A stretch of DNA of 64,000 bases from JAIBJN01 sp963775505 (GTDB taxonomy: Bacteria > Actinomycetota > Thermoleophilia > Gaiellales > Gaiellaceae). Numbering within the stretch: position 1 is the first letter of the stretch; each line of letters begins with the position of its first letter. The stretch is from the NCBI GenBank assembly GCA_963775505.1, contig CAVZIL010000007.1, positions 186,001 through 250,000 on the forward strand, read 5' to 3'. The notes beneath the pieces were generated by a model. That model saw nothing but the letters and a program-made list of their open reading frames with translations, did not search any database and had not been told where the DNA came from. A program made the translations under genes and the position numbers. Below are positions 36,268 to 45,392 of the stretch, piece by piece.

Positions 36268-36948
36268 ATGGCTGACGACCTGGACCGGCCAGCTTCGAGC
36301 GACCCGTTCGCGCCGGCTACGTGGGACATCGTCCCCGGCCGAACCGCGCTCGTCCTCGTCGATCTGCAGAACGACTTCCTCCACGAGCGGGGCTGGTACG
36401 CGACCAGCGGCATAGACATCGCGCACATGCGGCGCGTCCTCGAGCCGACGCGAAGGCTGGTCGCCGCGGCCAGGACCGCGAAGGTGCCCGTCATCTGGAC
36501 CCTGCATGGGTTCCGCGACGCGACCGACGCGGGTCCGTTCTTCGAGCTGCGCCCCTTCCTGCGCGACGGCGGCCTTCGCCGGGGCACGTGGGGCTTCCAG
36601 ATCTACGACGAGCTGACGCCGGACGATGAGGACTGGCTCGTCGAGAAGAACCGGCTCAGCGCCTTCTTCAACACGAATCTCGAGCTCATCCTGCGTGGGC
36701 TCGGCGCGGAGACCGTCCTCATCGCGGGCGTCCTGACGAACCAGTGCATCGCCGCCACCTCGAAGGACGCGATGTTTCGCGACTTCAGGCCGATCGTCGT
36801 CGAGGAGTGCACCGGAACGACCCTGCCGCACCTGCACGAGCCGGCCCTCGAGATGGTGCGTGTCGGCTGGGGCGAGGTGCGCGGCCTCGAAGCGACGATC
36901 GCCGATCTGCTCGCGCTGCGTGGACGGCTCGAGGGCATGACGCGGTGA
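36268..36948 (+). CDS. Isochorismatase-family cysteine hydrolase
   Basis: This is a 226-residue family member with LVLVDLQNDFLHERG (catalytic Asp), VEKNRLSAFFNT (Lys) and IAGVLTNQCIAATSKDA (Cys). It is of the type that hydrolyses biuret, ureidoacrylate or nicotinamide-like amides. The start is ATG 36268, with ATG 36253 as an alternative; no good ribosome site is visible. Its stop overlaps the GTG of the LLM oxidoreductase (GTGA), making it the first gene of the rightward catabolic operon. Confidence 0.87.
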   Translation: MADDLDRPASSDPFAPATWDIVPGRTALVLVDLQNDFLHERGWYATSGIDIAHMRRVLEPTRRLVAAARTAKVPVIWTLHGFRDATDAGPFFELRPFLRDGGLRRGTWGFQIYDELTPDDEDWLVEKNRLSAFFNTNLELILRGLGAETVLIAGVLTNQCIAATSKDAMFRDFRPIVVEECTGTTLPHLHEPALEMVRVGWGEVRGLEATIADLLALRGRLEGMTR

Positions 36949-37976
36949 AGCTCGGGGCGCACTTCCTGCCCGAGGACCTGCCTGTGTTCCTCGACTCCGT
37001 GCGCGTGGCCGACGAGGTCGGCTACGAACGCGCCTGGCTCGTCGACGGCCACATGCTCTGGCAGGACCTCTACGTCTACATGACGCACGGGCTGGCGGCG
37101 ACGGAGCGGGTCGCTTTCGGGCCCGGCGTGACGAACCCGCTCACGCGCCACTTCACCGTGACCGCGAGCGTTGCGGCCACGCTGGCGGATCTTTACCCGG
37201 GCCGTGTCCTCCTTGGCATCGGACGCGGCGACAACGCCGTGCGGACGCTCGGGCTCCAGCCGGTCCCGACGCGGCGCCTCGTCGACGTCGTCCCGAAGGT
37301 CAGGCAGCTCGTCGCCGGTCACTCGATCGACTTCGAGGGAACCGAGGTCCGCATCCGCTGGGCGGACCAGGCCGTGCCGATCATGATGGCTGCGACGGGT
37401 CCGAAGAACCTCCGGGTTGCCGGCGCGCTGGCCGACATCGTCATGGTCTACGTCGGCGTCAGCCCGGTCTCCGTGCGCTGGGCGATCGACCACGTGCGCG
37501 CCGGCGCGGTGGAAGCGGGTCGCGACCCCGACGACGTCGAGATCGCCGTCCTCTGTGCGATGTGGGTCTCCAACGACCAGGAGCAGGCGTGGGATGCCTG
37601 TCGCTGGGCGCCGGCCGCCTGCGCGAACCACATCGAGGACGTCACCCGCCGGAACCCTGAGCACGGCATGCCGGACGACATGACTCGGCTGGTCGAGGCG
37701 CGCGACGACTACGACTACTACGCGGGGCACCTTGACTCGAAGGCGGAGCACACCGCGTACCTGACCGGGGAGCTGATCGACGATTTCGCAATCGCGGGCC
37801 CGGTCGAGCGGTGCCTGCAGAAGATCCGGGCGCTCGCCGAACTTGGCGTCGGTGAGGTCTCGACCGCCTACCTCAACGGCGAGCTTGAGCAGATGCGGCG
37901 CGTCGGGCGCGAGATCCTGCCCGCCGTCGGCCGCCTGACCGTGGAGCCGGCCGATCATCGGGAGGAGACCACATGA
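36945..37976 (+). CDS. LLM-class (F420/FMN-dependent) flavin oxidoreductase
   Basis: This is a 343-residue luciferase-like TIM-barrel protein. It has VKLGAHFLPEDLPVFL at the N-terminus, AFGPGVTNPLTRHFTVTA, GRVLLGIGRGDNAVRTLG and PIMMAATGPKNLRVAG. These are features of F420-dependent reductases and dehydrogenases. The start GTG 36945 overlaps the upstream stop, and the stop overlaps the HyuAB ATG (ATGA). In this operon it probably oxidises or reduces a ring or an alpha-carbon in the same pathway. Substrate unknown. Confidence 0.87.
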   Translation: MKLGAHFLPEDLPVFLDSVRVADEVGYERAWLVDGHMLWQDLYVYMTHGLAATERVAFGPGVTNPLTRHFTVTASVAATLADLYPGRVLLGIGRGDNAVRTLGLQPVPTRRLVDVVPKVRQLVAGHSIDFEGTEVRIRWADQAVPIMMAATGPKNLRVAGALADIVMVYVGVSPVSVRWAIDHVRAGAVEAGRDPDDVEIAVLCAMWVSNDQEQAWDACRWAPAACANHIEDVTRRNPEHGMPDDMTRLVEARDDYDYYAGHLDSKAEHTAYLTGELIDDFAIAGPVERCLQKIRALAELGVGEVSTAYLNGELEQMRRVGREILPAVGRLTVEPADHREETT

Positions 37977-40900
37977 AGCGGATCGGAGTCGACGTCGGCG
38001 GCACGTTCACCGACCTGATTCTCGTCGACGAGGAACAGGGCAGGATCACGGTCGACAAGGTCGCCTCCACCCCCGACGACCCGGCGCGGGCCGTCGTCGA
38101 AGGCGTCGAGCAGCTGTGCGACAAGGCCGGGGTGTCGCTGACCGACGTGGACAACCTCCTGCACGGGACGACGATCGCCACGAACAGCGTCCTCACGCAC
38201 ACGGGCGCCGAGGTCGGGATGCTGACGACGGAGGGTTTCCGCGACATCCTTCACATCGCCCGGCACAAGAAGCCGTACAACTTCTCGCTTCAGCAGGAGC
38301 TCCCGTGGCAGTCGCGGCCGCTCGCCAAGCGCCGGCACCGCCTCACGGTGAAGGAGCGAGTCGCGGCCCCGGACGGCGAGGTGCTCGTCCCGCTGGACGA
38401 GGCTGAGGTGCGCGAGCGTGTCCGGCAGCTGAAGGCCGCAGGCGCCGAGGCGGTCGCGATCTGCCTGCTCCACTCCTACCTCAACCCTGCCCACGAGCAG
38501 CGGATCAAGGAGATCGTGCTCGAGGAGTTCCCGGAGGCATACCTGTCGGTGTCGCACGAGGTCCTGCCGCTTTATCGCGAGTACGAACGGTTCTCGACCG
38601 TCTGTCTGAACGCGTACATCGGCCCGAAGGTCTCCCGGTACGTGGCCCGCTTCGACGACGCGCTGCGGCGCTCGGGATTCGGGCGGGGCGTTCAGTTGAT
38701 GCAGTCGTCAGGCGGCATGGCGACCGTGGAGTCGGCGACGCAGCGGGCGGTCAGTCTGCTCATGTCCGGGCCGGTGGCCGGCTTGATCGGCGGAATCTGG
38801 GCGGGGAAGGTCGCCGGCCACGACAACGTCGTCACGCTCGACATCGGCGGGACCTCGGCCGACATCGGCGTGGCCGCCAACGGTCAGCTGCGCATGCGGC
38901 ACCTGCTCGACACGAAGGTCGGCGACTACCAGGCGATGGTGCCGATGGTCGACATCGACACGATCGGCGCGGGCGGGGGCTCGATCGCATACGTCGACGA
39001 GGGCGGCGTCTTCCGGGTCGGCCCGCAGTCCGCGGGCGCCGACCCGGGACCGGCATGCTACGGCCGCGGGGGAGCCGACCCGACCGCAACCGACGCGCAG
39101 CTGCTGCTCGGCCGGCTCCGATCCGATCGCGGGCTGCTCGGCGGTGAGATGCAGCTCGATGTCGAGCTCGCGCGCGCGGCGATGCAGCGTCTGGCCGACA
39201 CGCTCGGCATGCCGATCGACGAGGCCGCGCTCGGGGCGCTGCAGATTCAGAAGTTCGGGATGGCGCAGGCGATCGAGGTCAACTCGGTCCGCCGCGGCTA
39301 CGACCCGCGCGAGTTCACGCTCGTCGCGGCCGGCGGCGCGGGCCCGCTCTTCGCCTGCGACATCGCCCTGGAGCTCGAGATCCCGCGCGTGCTCGTCCCC
39401 CCGCATCCGGGCATCATCGCTGCGACCGGGTTGCTCGCCACGGATCTCCAGCACGAGTTCGTCGCCACCGAGCGCCACGCGCTCAAGACGCTCGACGTCG
39501 AGCGGCTACGCGCCCGGTACGACGAGCTGTCGGCGCAGGCGGTCGAGCAGCTCGTCGCGGACGGCGTCAACGAGGACCGGCGCCTGCTGCGGCGGCTCGC
39601 GGACTGCCGTTACGCAGGACAGGGATACGAGGTTCGCTTCGACGTTCCCGTCGGGGCGATCGGCGACGGGTGGGTCGAGGAGCTCAAGGCGGCGTTTCAC
39701 CGGGCCCACGAGGCCGAGTACGGCCACCGGTTCGACGCCGAGATCGAGATCATCAACATCCGCGTCGTCGGCATCGGCAGGATCGCCGAGCTGGAGCCCG
39801 CCACCGCCGAGGCTGGAGGTGGCGATGCGTCGGACGCCAGGGTGCTCGAGCGCGAGGTCGTCTTCGACGTCGACGGCAGGCCCGAACGCCGGGCTACCGC
39901 CTTCTACGACCGCGCGCTGCTCCGAGCCGGCGACAGGATCGAGGGCCCGGCCATCATCGAGCAGTACGACTCGACCACGGTGGTTCCGCCCGGTCTCGTC
40001 GCCGAGATCGACGGCTTCGGCAACATCGTCATCGACTGCACGCAGCGTGTCGCCGCGGCTGCGGAGCGCGAGACGGAGCTGGCGACGCCGATTCTCATGC
40101 GCGTCATCGGCGGCGCGTTCTCGGCGATCGCGAAGGAGATGGCGGGCGTGCTGTTCCGGATGAGCTACTCGTCGATCATCCGGGAATCGGAGGATCTCGG
40201 GGCCGGCATCTTCGACGCGGAGGGGAACGTGCTCGCCGAGTCGGACTCGACGCCCATGTTCATGGGCGCGATGCCCAAGATCGTCAAGAACGTGATCGAG
40301 CTCCTCCGCGACGACGTCCACGAGGGCGACGTGATCCTGCACAACGATCCGTACCTCGGCGCGACCCACTCGCCCGACGTGGCGATCGTGATCCCGATCT
40401 TCTTCGAGGGGAAGCTCGCCGGGTTTGCCGGCGCCTCGGCGCACCTCCTCGACATCGGCGGGGCCTACCCGGGCCTCGCGATCGACCTCGTCGACAACTG
40501 GTCCGAGGGCAACATCTACCGCGCCGTGAAGCTCTCCGAGAAGGGGCTGCGACAGGAGCGCCTCTGGAAGCACATCCTCGAGAACACGCGCACGCCGACG
40601 CACAACAAGGGCGATATCGAAGCGATGATCGCCGCGTGCGAGCTCGCCAGGCGGCGCTACCTCGAGCTGCTCGGCCGCTACGGGCTCGACACCGTCCTCG
40701 ACGCCGCCCAGCAGTGGATGGACTACTCCGAGCGGATGCTTCGCCAGGAGATCGCAAAGGTTCCCGACGGCCGCTACGAGACCGAGGTCGGCTGGCTCGA
40801 CGACGACGGCAGGAACCGAGGCGAGCAGCTGCCGGTCAAGGTGGCGGTCGAGATCCAGGGCGACGAGATCACATTCGATCTCACCGGATCGAGCCCGGAG

Positions 40901-41854
40901 GTTCCGACCGGCTACAACTGCCCGTTCGAAGGGACGACCGTCTCGGCGATGACCTTCATCACCCGGATGATCTTCCTCGACGAGGCGACGTACCCGGTCT
41001 TCGTTCCGCAGAACGAGGGGATGCTGCGACCGGTGAAAGTGGTCGCTCCGAAGGGATCGATCTTCAACCCCAACTACCCGCGCGCGTGCTTTGCCCGCTT
41101 CTGCCAGGTGCAGCGCGCCGTCGACCTCGCCCTGCGGGCGCTCGCACCCGTGGTCCCCGACAAGGTGACGGCCGGGAACTCCGCTCACCTCCACTTCATC
41201 TCGTACTCCGGGTTCAACGAGGAGGAGCAGGAGTACTGGGTGTACCTCGAGGTCGACGAGGGCTCATACGGCGGCCGTCCGGGGCACGACGGCCTCGACT
41301 CGGTGGACTGCCTCATCGCGAACACCCGCAACAACCCGATCGAGGAGCTCGAGTGGCGCTTCCCGATGCGGACCGAGCGCTACGAGCTGCGCGACGAGCC
41401 GTGCGCTGCGGGCGAGTACCGTGGTGGCATCGGCATGGTGCGCGTCAACCGCTTCCTCGTGGACACGATCGTGACGTGCGAAGGCGAGCGGCACGAGACC
41501 GATCCACCGTGGGGCATCTTCGGCGGGCTCGACGGGCTCAACGCTTCCCTTGTGAAGAACCCCGGCCGGCCGGACGAGGAGCGCTGGCCGTCGAAGGTAA
41601 CCGCCTTCCGCCTGAAAGCCGGAGAGACGCTCGAGATCACGGTGCCGAGCTCCGGCGGCTACGGCGATCCGCTCGAGCGTGATCCAGGCCTCGTCCTCTC
41701 CGACGTCCTCGACGGCTTCACGAGCGTGGAGCTCGCCGAACGCGACTACGCGGTCGTCATCGACGCGGGGGCGATGACGGTCGACGACGAAGCAACCCGC
41801 CGCGCTCGCGGGGAGCGCGCGGCGTCGGCCTTGACCCTGTCCCGTAAGCCATAG
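37973..41854 (+). CDS. Fused ATP-dependent hydantoinase/oxoprolinase (HyuA-HyuB)
   Basis: This is a 1293-residue fusion. HyuA (about 1-690) has an ASKHA fold: IGVDVGGTFTDLILVD, a central LDIGGTSADIGV nucleotide motif and the GAGGGSIA loop. HyuB (about 705-1290) has RVIGGAFSAIAKEMAGVLFR, EGDVILHNDPYLGATHSPDV and SSGGYGDPLERDP. The fused order A-B is like 5-oxoprolinase, while many bacterial N-methylhydantoinases and caprolactamases use separate subunits. It opens a cyclic amide using ATP. It is translationally coupled to the LLM gene and followed after 16 nt by a racemase homologue. The substrate is inferred, not proven. Confidence 0.92.
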   Translation: MKRIGVDVGGTFTDLILVDEEQGRITVDKVASTPDDPARAVVEGVEQLCDKAGVSLTDVDNLLHGTTIATNSVLTHTGAEVGMLTTEGFRDILHIARHKKPYNFSLQQELPWQSRPLAKRRHRLTVKERVAAPDGEVLVPLDEAEVRERVRQLKAAGAEAVAICLLHSYLNPAHEQRIKEIVLEEFPEAYLSVSHEVLPLYREYERFSTVCLNAYIGPKVSRYVARFDDALRRSGFGRGVQLMQSSGGMATVESATQRAVSLLMSGPVAGLIGGIWAGKVAGHDNVVTLDIGGTSADIGVAANGQLRMRHLLDTKVGDYQAMVPMVDIDTIGAGGGSIAYVDEGGVFRVGPQSAGADPGPACYGRGGADPTATDAQLLLGRLRSDRGLLGGEMQLDVELARAAMQRLADTLGMPIDEAALGALQIQKFGMAQAIEVNSVRRGYDPREFTLVAAGGAGPLFACDIALELEIPRVLVPPHPGIIAATGLLATDLQHEFVATERHALKTLDVERLRARYDELSAQAVEQLVADGVNEDRRLLRRLADCRYAGQGYEVRFDVPVGAIGDGWVEELKAAFHRAHEAEYGHRFDAEIEIINIRVVGIGRIAELEPATAEAGGGDASDARVLEREVVFDVDGRPERRATAFYDRALLRAGDRIEGPAIIEQYDSTTVVPPGLVAEIDGFGNIVIDCTQRVAAAAERETELATPILMRVIGGAFSAIAKEMAGVLFRMSYSSIIRESEDLGAGIFDAEGNVLAESDSTPMFMGAMPKIVKNVIELLRDDVHEGDVILHNDPYLGATHSPDVAIVIPIFFEGKLAGFAGASAHLLDIGGAYPGLAIDLVDNWSEGNIYRAVKLSEKGLRQERLWKHILENTRTPTHNKGDIEAMIAACELARRRYLELLGRYGLDTVLDAAQQWMDYSERMLRQEIAKVPDGRYETEVGWLDDDGRNRGEQLPVKVAVEIQGDEITFDLTGSSPEVPTGYNCPFEGTTVSAMTFITRMIFLDEATYPVFVPQNEGMLRPVKVVAPKGSIFNPNYPRACFARFCQVQRAVDLALRALAPVVPDKVTAGNSAHLHFISYSGFNEEEQEYWVYLEVDEGSYGGRPGHDGLDSVDCLIANTRNNPIEELEWRFPMRTERYELRDEPCAAGEYRGGIGMVRVNRFLVDTIVTCEGERHETDPPWGIFGGLDGLNASLVKNPGRPDEERWPSKVTAFRLKAGETLEITVPSSGGYGDPLERDPGLVLSDVLDGFTSVELAERDYAVVIDAGAMTVDDEATRRARGERAASALTLSRKP

Positions 41855-41870
41855 ACATCCGGAGGCTTCC

Positions 41871-42644
41871 ATGCACAAAGTCCTGATCCTCGTCCCGTTC
41901 GCGTTCGACGAGAAGGGCCTCGCGAATCGACGCGCGCAGCAGGAAGCGGTCGAGCTCGGCCCCGACGTCCAGTTCGACTACCGGCCGGTGAAGGCCGGCC
42001 CCGCGCTCTACGACAGCTGGCATGACTACCTGCTCGCCGACCTCTCCCTCTTCGAGGCCGGGCTGACGGCTCAGGAGGACGGCTACGACGCGGTCTGCAT
42101 CGACACGATGAGCGATTCCGGAGTGAGCGCGCTCCGCTCCGTGCTCGATATCCCCGTCATCGGCCCCGGGAAGGCCTCGTACCTCGTCGCGCTCCTCCTC
42201 GGCTCCAAGTTCTCGGTGCTCACCCAGTGGGATCCCTGGATGAACCTCTACAGAAAGAGCCTCCAGGAGTACGGGCTCGTCGACAAGTGCGCCTCCATCC
42301 GGTCGATCAATGTGCCGCCGGACGTCGAGAACCTGCTCGGCGGGAAGGAGGAAGACGTGTTCCCGAAGCTCCTCGACGCGGGGCTCGAGTGCGTGAGCGA
42401 TGGTGCGGATGTGATCTGCCTCGGCTCGACGACGATGCACCAGGCCCACGGCTTCCTCGCCGAGAACCTGCCAGTGCCCGTCGTGAATCCCGGACCGCTG
42501 ACGTACAAGCTCGCCGAGCTCGTGCTCGGCCTCCGGCTGACGCACAGCCGCGCCGCGTACCCCAGGCCGAACGTGCCGAAGGACGCGATGCTGCACGCGA
42601 TGCTCGAGGCCGCCGCGGCAGGCGAACCGGCAAGCGCCCGCTAG
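41871..42644 (+). CDS. Asp/Glu/hydantoin racemase superfamily protein lacking both catalytic Cys
   Basis: This is a 257-residue protein with the racemase fold: VLILVPFAFDEKGLANRR, SDSGVSALRSVLDIPVIGP and LGSTTMHQAHGF. In hydantoin racemases the two catalytic Cys lie in ACFGDPG-like and LGCAGM-like motifs. Here the aligned positions read DTMSDSG and LGSTTM (Thr/Ser instead of Cys). So the two-base racemase mechanism is probably lost, and another lyase- or isomerase-like role, or a divergent mechanism, is likely. CGGAGG precedes ATG 41871. It ends the catabolic operon. Confidence 0.8.
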   Translation: MHKVLILVPFAFDEKGLANRRAQQEAVELGPDVQFDYRPVKAGPALYDSWHDYLLADLSLFEAGLTAQEDGYDAVCIDTMSDSGVSALRSVLDIPVIGPGKASYLVALLLGSKFSVLTQWDPWMNLYRKSLQEYGLVDKCASIRSINVPPDVENLLGGKEEDVFPKLLDAGLECVSDGADVICLGSTTMHQAHGFLAENLPVPVVNPGPLTYKLAELVLGLRLTHSRAAYPRPNVPKDAMLHAMLEAAAAGEPASAR

Positions 42645-42677
42645 TCGTCGCAGACGCGATCCATTCGACAGCCGCGA

Positions 42678-42749
42678 TGGCCCCGGGAGGAGTCGAACCT
42701 CCGCACGCGGATTCGAAGTCCGCCGCTCTATCCACTGAGCTACGGGGCC
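42678..42749 (-). tRNA. tRNA-Arg(TCG)
   Basis: This 72-nt cloverleaf on the minus strand has acceptor GGCCCCG/CGGGGCC with discriminator A, a GCTC..GAGC D-arm, and anticodon stem GCGGA/TCCGC with loop CTTCGAA. The T-arm is GGAGG TTCGACT CCTCC. The anticodon TCG reads CGA arginine codons. CCA is not encoded. Confidence 0.95.
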
Positions 42750-42757
42750 CGAGGACG

Positions 42758-42763
42758 AGTGTA
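42758..42763 (-). promoter_or_regulatory. -10 element TACACT for tRNA-Arg
   Basis: TACACT on the minus strand ends 9 nt before the tRNA 5' end, a normal -10 position, and is one of the strongest examples of the recurrent hexamer in this window. Confidence 0.55.
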
Positions 42764-42775
42764 GCCCGGCCGCCG

Positions 42776-43662
42776 CTACGCCTGGGTCTGGACCGGAGCC
42801 GGGCCTCGTCCGGCTTCGCCTGCCAGGGTCGCGGCCTCGGTCGGCCACCGCGTTGACCTCGGCGCCGAGCAGGAGCGCGAGCGCCGAGAGCCAGAGCCAG
42901 GTGAGCATGATGATCACCCCGGCTAGCGATCCCCACGCCTTGTTGTAGGAGCCGAAGAAGCTCACGTAGAGCGCGAAGAGGCCGGACGCGAGCAGCCAAA
43001 CCGCGAGCGCGACCCACGCGCCTGGCGTCAGGAACGTCCAGCGCCGCAGCTCGACGTCGGGGCCGAGGTAGAGGACCGCGGCGAACGCGGCCAGCAGCGC
43101 GGCTACCAGCATGGGCCACTGGAGCGCCCACCAGAGCCAGCTGACGAGCCCCTCGCGCGTCGAGTGCGCCGCCGATCCAGTCGCTCAGCGGCCCGCCGAG
43201 GACGAGAAGCCCAAAGGCGAGGCCGAAGGCGAGAAGCAGGCAGGCGAGCATCGCAAGGGCGGTGAGTCGCTGCCGGGCGAAGCTCCTCGTCTCCTCGCGG
43301 TCGTACACGCGGTTGAGGCCGCGCATGAGCGCGTTCATGGCGCCCGAGGCTGTCCAAAGGGCGAGCAGGAAGCCGACCACGATCAGGACAACGCCGCCGC
43401 TCTGGTTCTCGATCGCCCGGTTCAGGCTGTCGCCGAGGAGCGAGATCGCCTCCTCGGGGACGATGCCCTCGAGCCGCTTCAGCATCGACTCGATCGTGTC
43501 CGGTCCGGCCACCTGGGTGAATACGCCGACGGCTACGAGGAGGACGGCGGGGATCGCCAGGAAGGCGTAGTAGGAGAGGGCGGCCGCTATGTCGGTTATC
43601 GAGTCCGCCTTCGCCTCCTTGGCTCCGCGAACGACGAGCGCGCCCCATTCGTGCAAGGACAA
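42776..43662 (-). CDS. YihY/virulence factor BrkB family membrane protein (two frameshifts)
   Basis: This is an integral membrane protein of about 295 residues. It has DIAAALSYYAFLAIPAVLLV near the N-terminus, GFLLALWTASGAMNALMRGL and YDREETRSFARQRLTALAM, then a C-terminal FFGSYNKAWGSLAGVIIMLT and LGAEVNAVADRGRD. The frame changes at CCCC 43149-43152 and GGG 42826-42828; removing one base at each gives a single frame ending at TAG 42776-42778. The total length then fits exactly (887 nt minus 2). The start is probably TTG 43662. The cellular role of the family is poorly defined. Confidence 0.84.
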
Positions 43663-43731
43663 CCGAGCGGCCGGCAGGCTCGCTGGACCTGCGCTCAGCG
43701 AGATCCCATGGAGGCCAATCTACCCGAGAGC

Positions 43732-43737
43732 TATCTT
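43732..43737 (+). promoter_or_regulatory. -10 element TATCTT for tRNA-Leu
   Basis: TATCTT ends 10 nt before the tRNA-Leu 5' end, a suitable -10 position. The -35 is not evident. Confidence 0.4.
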
Positions 43738-43747
43738 GTGTACACCC

Positions 43748-43830
43748 GCGGGCGTGGCGGAACTGGCAGACGCAACGGGTTTAGGTCCCGTTGGGCGAAG
43801 CCCTTGGAGGTTCGAGTCCTCTCGCCCGCA
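43748..43830 (+). tRNA. tRNA-Leu(TAG), integration target
   Basis: This 83-nt class II tRNA has acceptor GCGGGCG/CGCCCGC, anticodon stem ACGGG/CCCGT with loop TTTAGGT (anticodon TAG), and a long variable arm. The T-arm is GGAGG TTCGAGT CCTCT. Its last 30 nt are repeated downstream as putative attachment sites, and an integrase gene follows, so it is the insertion site of a mobile element. The tRNA itself is intact. Confidence 0.95.
43801..43830 (+). repeat. attL: 3' end of tRNA-Leu
   Basis: The 30 bases from the variable arm to the tRNA 3' end recur exactly at 53013-53042 and with one mismatch at 53537-53566, in the same orientation. This is the classical core of tRNA-targeting integrative elements. 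Confidence 0.85.
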
Positions 43831-43882
43831 CTAGTGCGAGTAGCAGGAAGAAAGGGCGTGGGCTGGCGTCGCTAGTCCGTAC

Positions 43883-44261
43883 TCAGTCCGTGAACGCGCC
43901 TTGAAGGCTCTCTAGTTCAGCCCTTATCTCGGCAGTAGCGGGCGCGATCGCGGCTCGTGTGACCTGCTCCGTGAGGTCGTGCTCGTCAGCGGCGGCTCGC
44001 GTAAGGGGTAGCTCGTTGGATGGGAGGAAGTCGAGCGCGACGCGAAGCCGATGCTTCCGTGCGGCTACTTGGCTGATATCGACGTTGCCAACACCAGGGG
44101 TTCGAACTTCCACCTGCGCAGCTAGCTCCTTCAGTTTCGTGCACAACGTCCAGGAGCAACTCGCGCCGGGGTTGTCTTTCGCGCTCGACACGTAGGCGCC
44201 CGCTTTCCCGTGCCGTCAGACGCAGACCGCTCACCGCAACCCATGCTGTGACCGCCAGCAC
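43883..44261 (-). CDS. Membrane-anchored small protein of the element (frameshifted)
   Basis: The N-terminus read from GTG 44261 is hydrophobic (VLAVTAWVAVSGLRLTA), then basic. The C-terminal part (TKLKELAAQVEVRTPG and on to LESLQGAFTD) is in the adjacent frame. One extra base near 44150 reconciles them; 379 nt minus 1 gives 125 residues. It is the gene nearest the left attachment site, 35 nt from the integrase stop. No known function. Confidence 0.45.
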
Positions 44262-44296
44262 GACGGTTTGCAGGATTCCTATCCACTCGTTGAAGC

Positions 44297-45389
44297 TCAG
44301 GGCTGCGATTCTGCCGCTGTTGTCGGCTGTTTCGAGTCATAGCGGTCGAGCACGCCCCGTAGATACTCCTCCGAGTCGGGCAACAGGTGGCCGTAGGTGG
44401 AGTCGATCTGCGCGACGCTCGTCCCCATGATCCGGGCGAGGTAGAAGAGTTGGACGCCGCCCGCGATCGCCCAGGACGCGAACGTGTGGCGGCAGTCTAG
44501 ACGCGGCGATGTTCGACACCTGCCGCCCGCAGCGCCGGAACCCACTCCGATACCGGAACTTCGCAAGGTCGATATGGCCGCCGCGGGCAGCGGGGAACAG
44601 GAGCGGCGTGTCGAGGCGGGGCGGCAGGCCACGAAGGGCCTCCACAACTCGAGCGCGTAGCGGCACCCGCCGCCGCTGGCGCGAGCTTTTCTTCGGCTCC
44701 TTCAAGACGCGCTGCGTGTAGACGCGCTCGACGCGGAGAACGCCGGCGTCGAGGTCGAGGTCGCGTCTTTCGAGCGCGAACAGTTCTTCGGGCCGAAGGC
44801 CGGTGCCGACGAGCACGATCGGGATGGCGGCGTAGCGCGGATCCATCTCGGCGGCGATCGCCTCGACCTCTCCCAGGAGTTGAAAGGCCGCTGCTCCTGC
44901 GGGTGGCCGCCCGCGTGTTCCGATCCTGGCCGTCGGGTTGGCCGCGAGGAGGCCCATGGCAACCGCGTACTCGAGCACCTGGCGGAAAGCGCGGAAGATG
45001 TAGTGGGCTGAAAGCGGGGGCAGTTGCGAGCGCCAAACGTCCAGCTCGATCGGCTGCAAAGTCTCGATGCGGCGGCCGCCGAACGCTGCGACCGCGTGAT
45101 TGAGGCGAAAGCGGAGCGTCCGCAGGGTGGCCTCGTCGACCCGGTGGCGGGCCAGAAACGCCTCGACCAGCTCGGACACCGTGAGACAGCCTGCCGGGTC
45201 GGAAGCTGGTCGCCGAAGCGGACGGCCGCATCGCGCGCCGCTGCTTCGTCGGCCTTCCTGGCCGCGTAGTCGAGCGCCGCCGTTCGAGTTTCGAACCCTC
45301 CGCGGCTGCGTTCCCTGTCCGGCCTCCCGCCAGACGGCAAGCCAGCCGCGTCCGCGTTTGCGCGCGAAGCCTCTCTGTCGAGCAGGCAT
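44297..45389 (-). CDS. Tyrosine recombinase/integrase (multiple frameshifts)
   Basis: This is a phage-type integrase of about 364 residues. It has an N-terminal AP2/SAM-like part (FARKRGRGWLAVWRE, RGGFETRTAALDYAARKADE) and a core-binding domain (VSELVEAFLARHRVDEATL). The catalytic domain has VGTGLRPEELFALERRDL (Arg), DCRHTFASWAIAGG (His-x-x-Arg region) and STYGHLLPD (the nucleophile Tyr region). Four frame changes are needed (near 45300, 45205, 44560 and 44510). All catalytic parts survive and the total length is consistent. Either several assembly indels or true decay; I favour the former because neighbours show the same pattern. Confidence 0.82.
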
Positions 45390-45392
45390 CGT

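Noticed and set aside
42678..43112. Open frames reading through tRNA-Arg and tRNA-Leu as protein.
   Set aside because: They are translations of tRNA sequence (VAQWIERR-type strings) and not genes.
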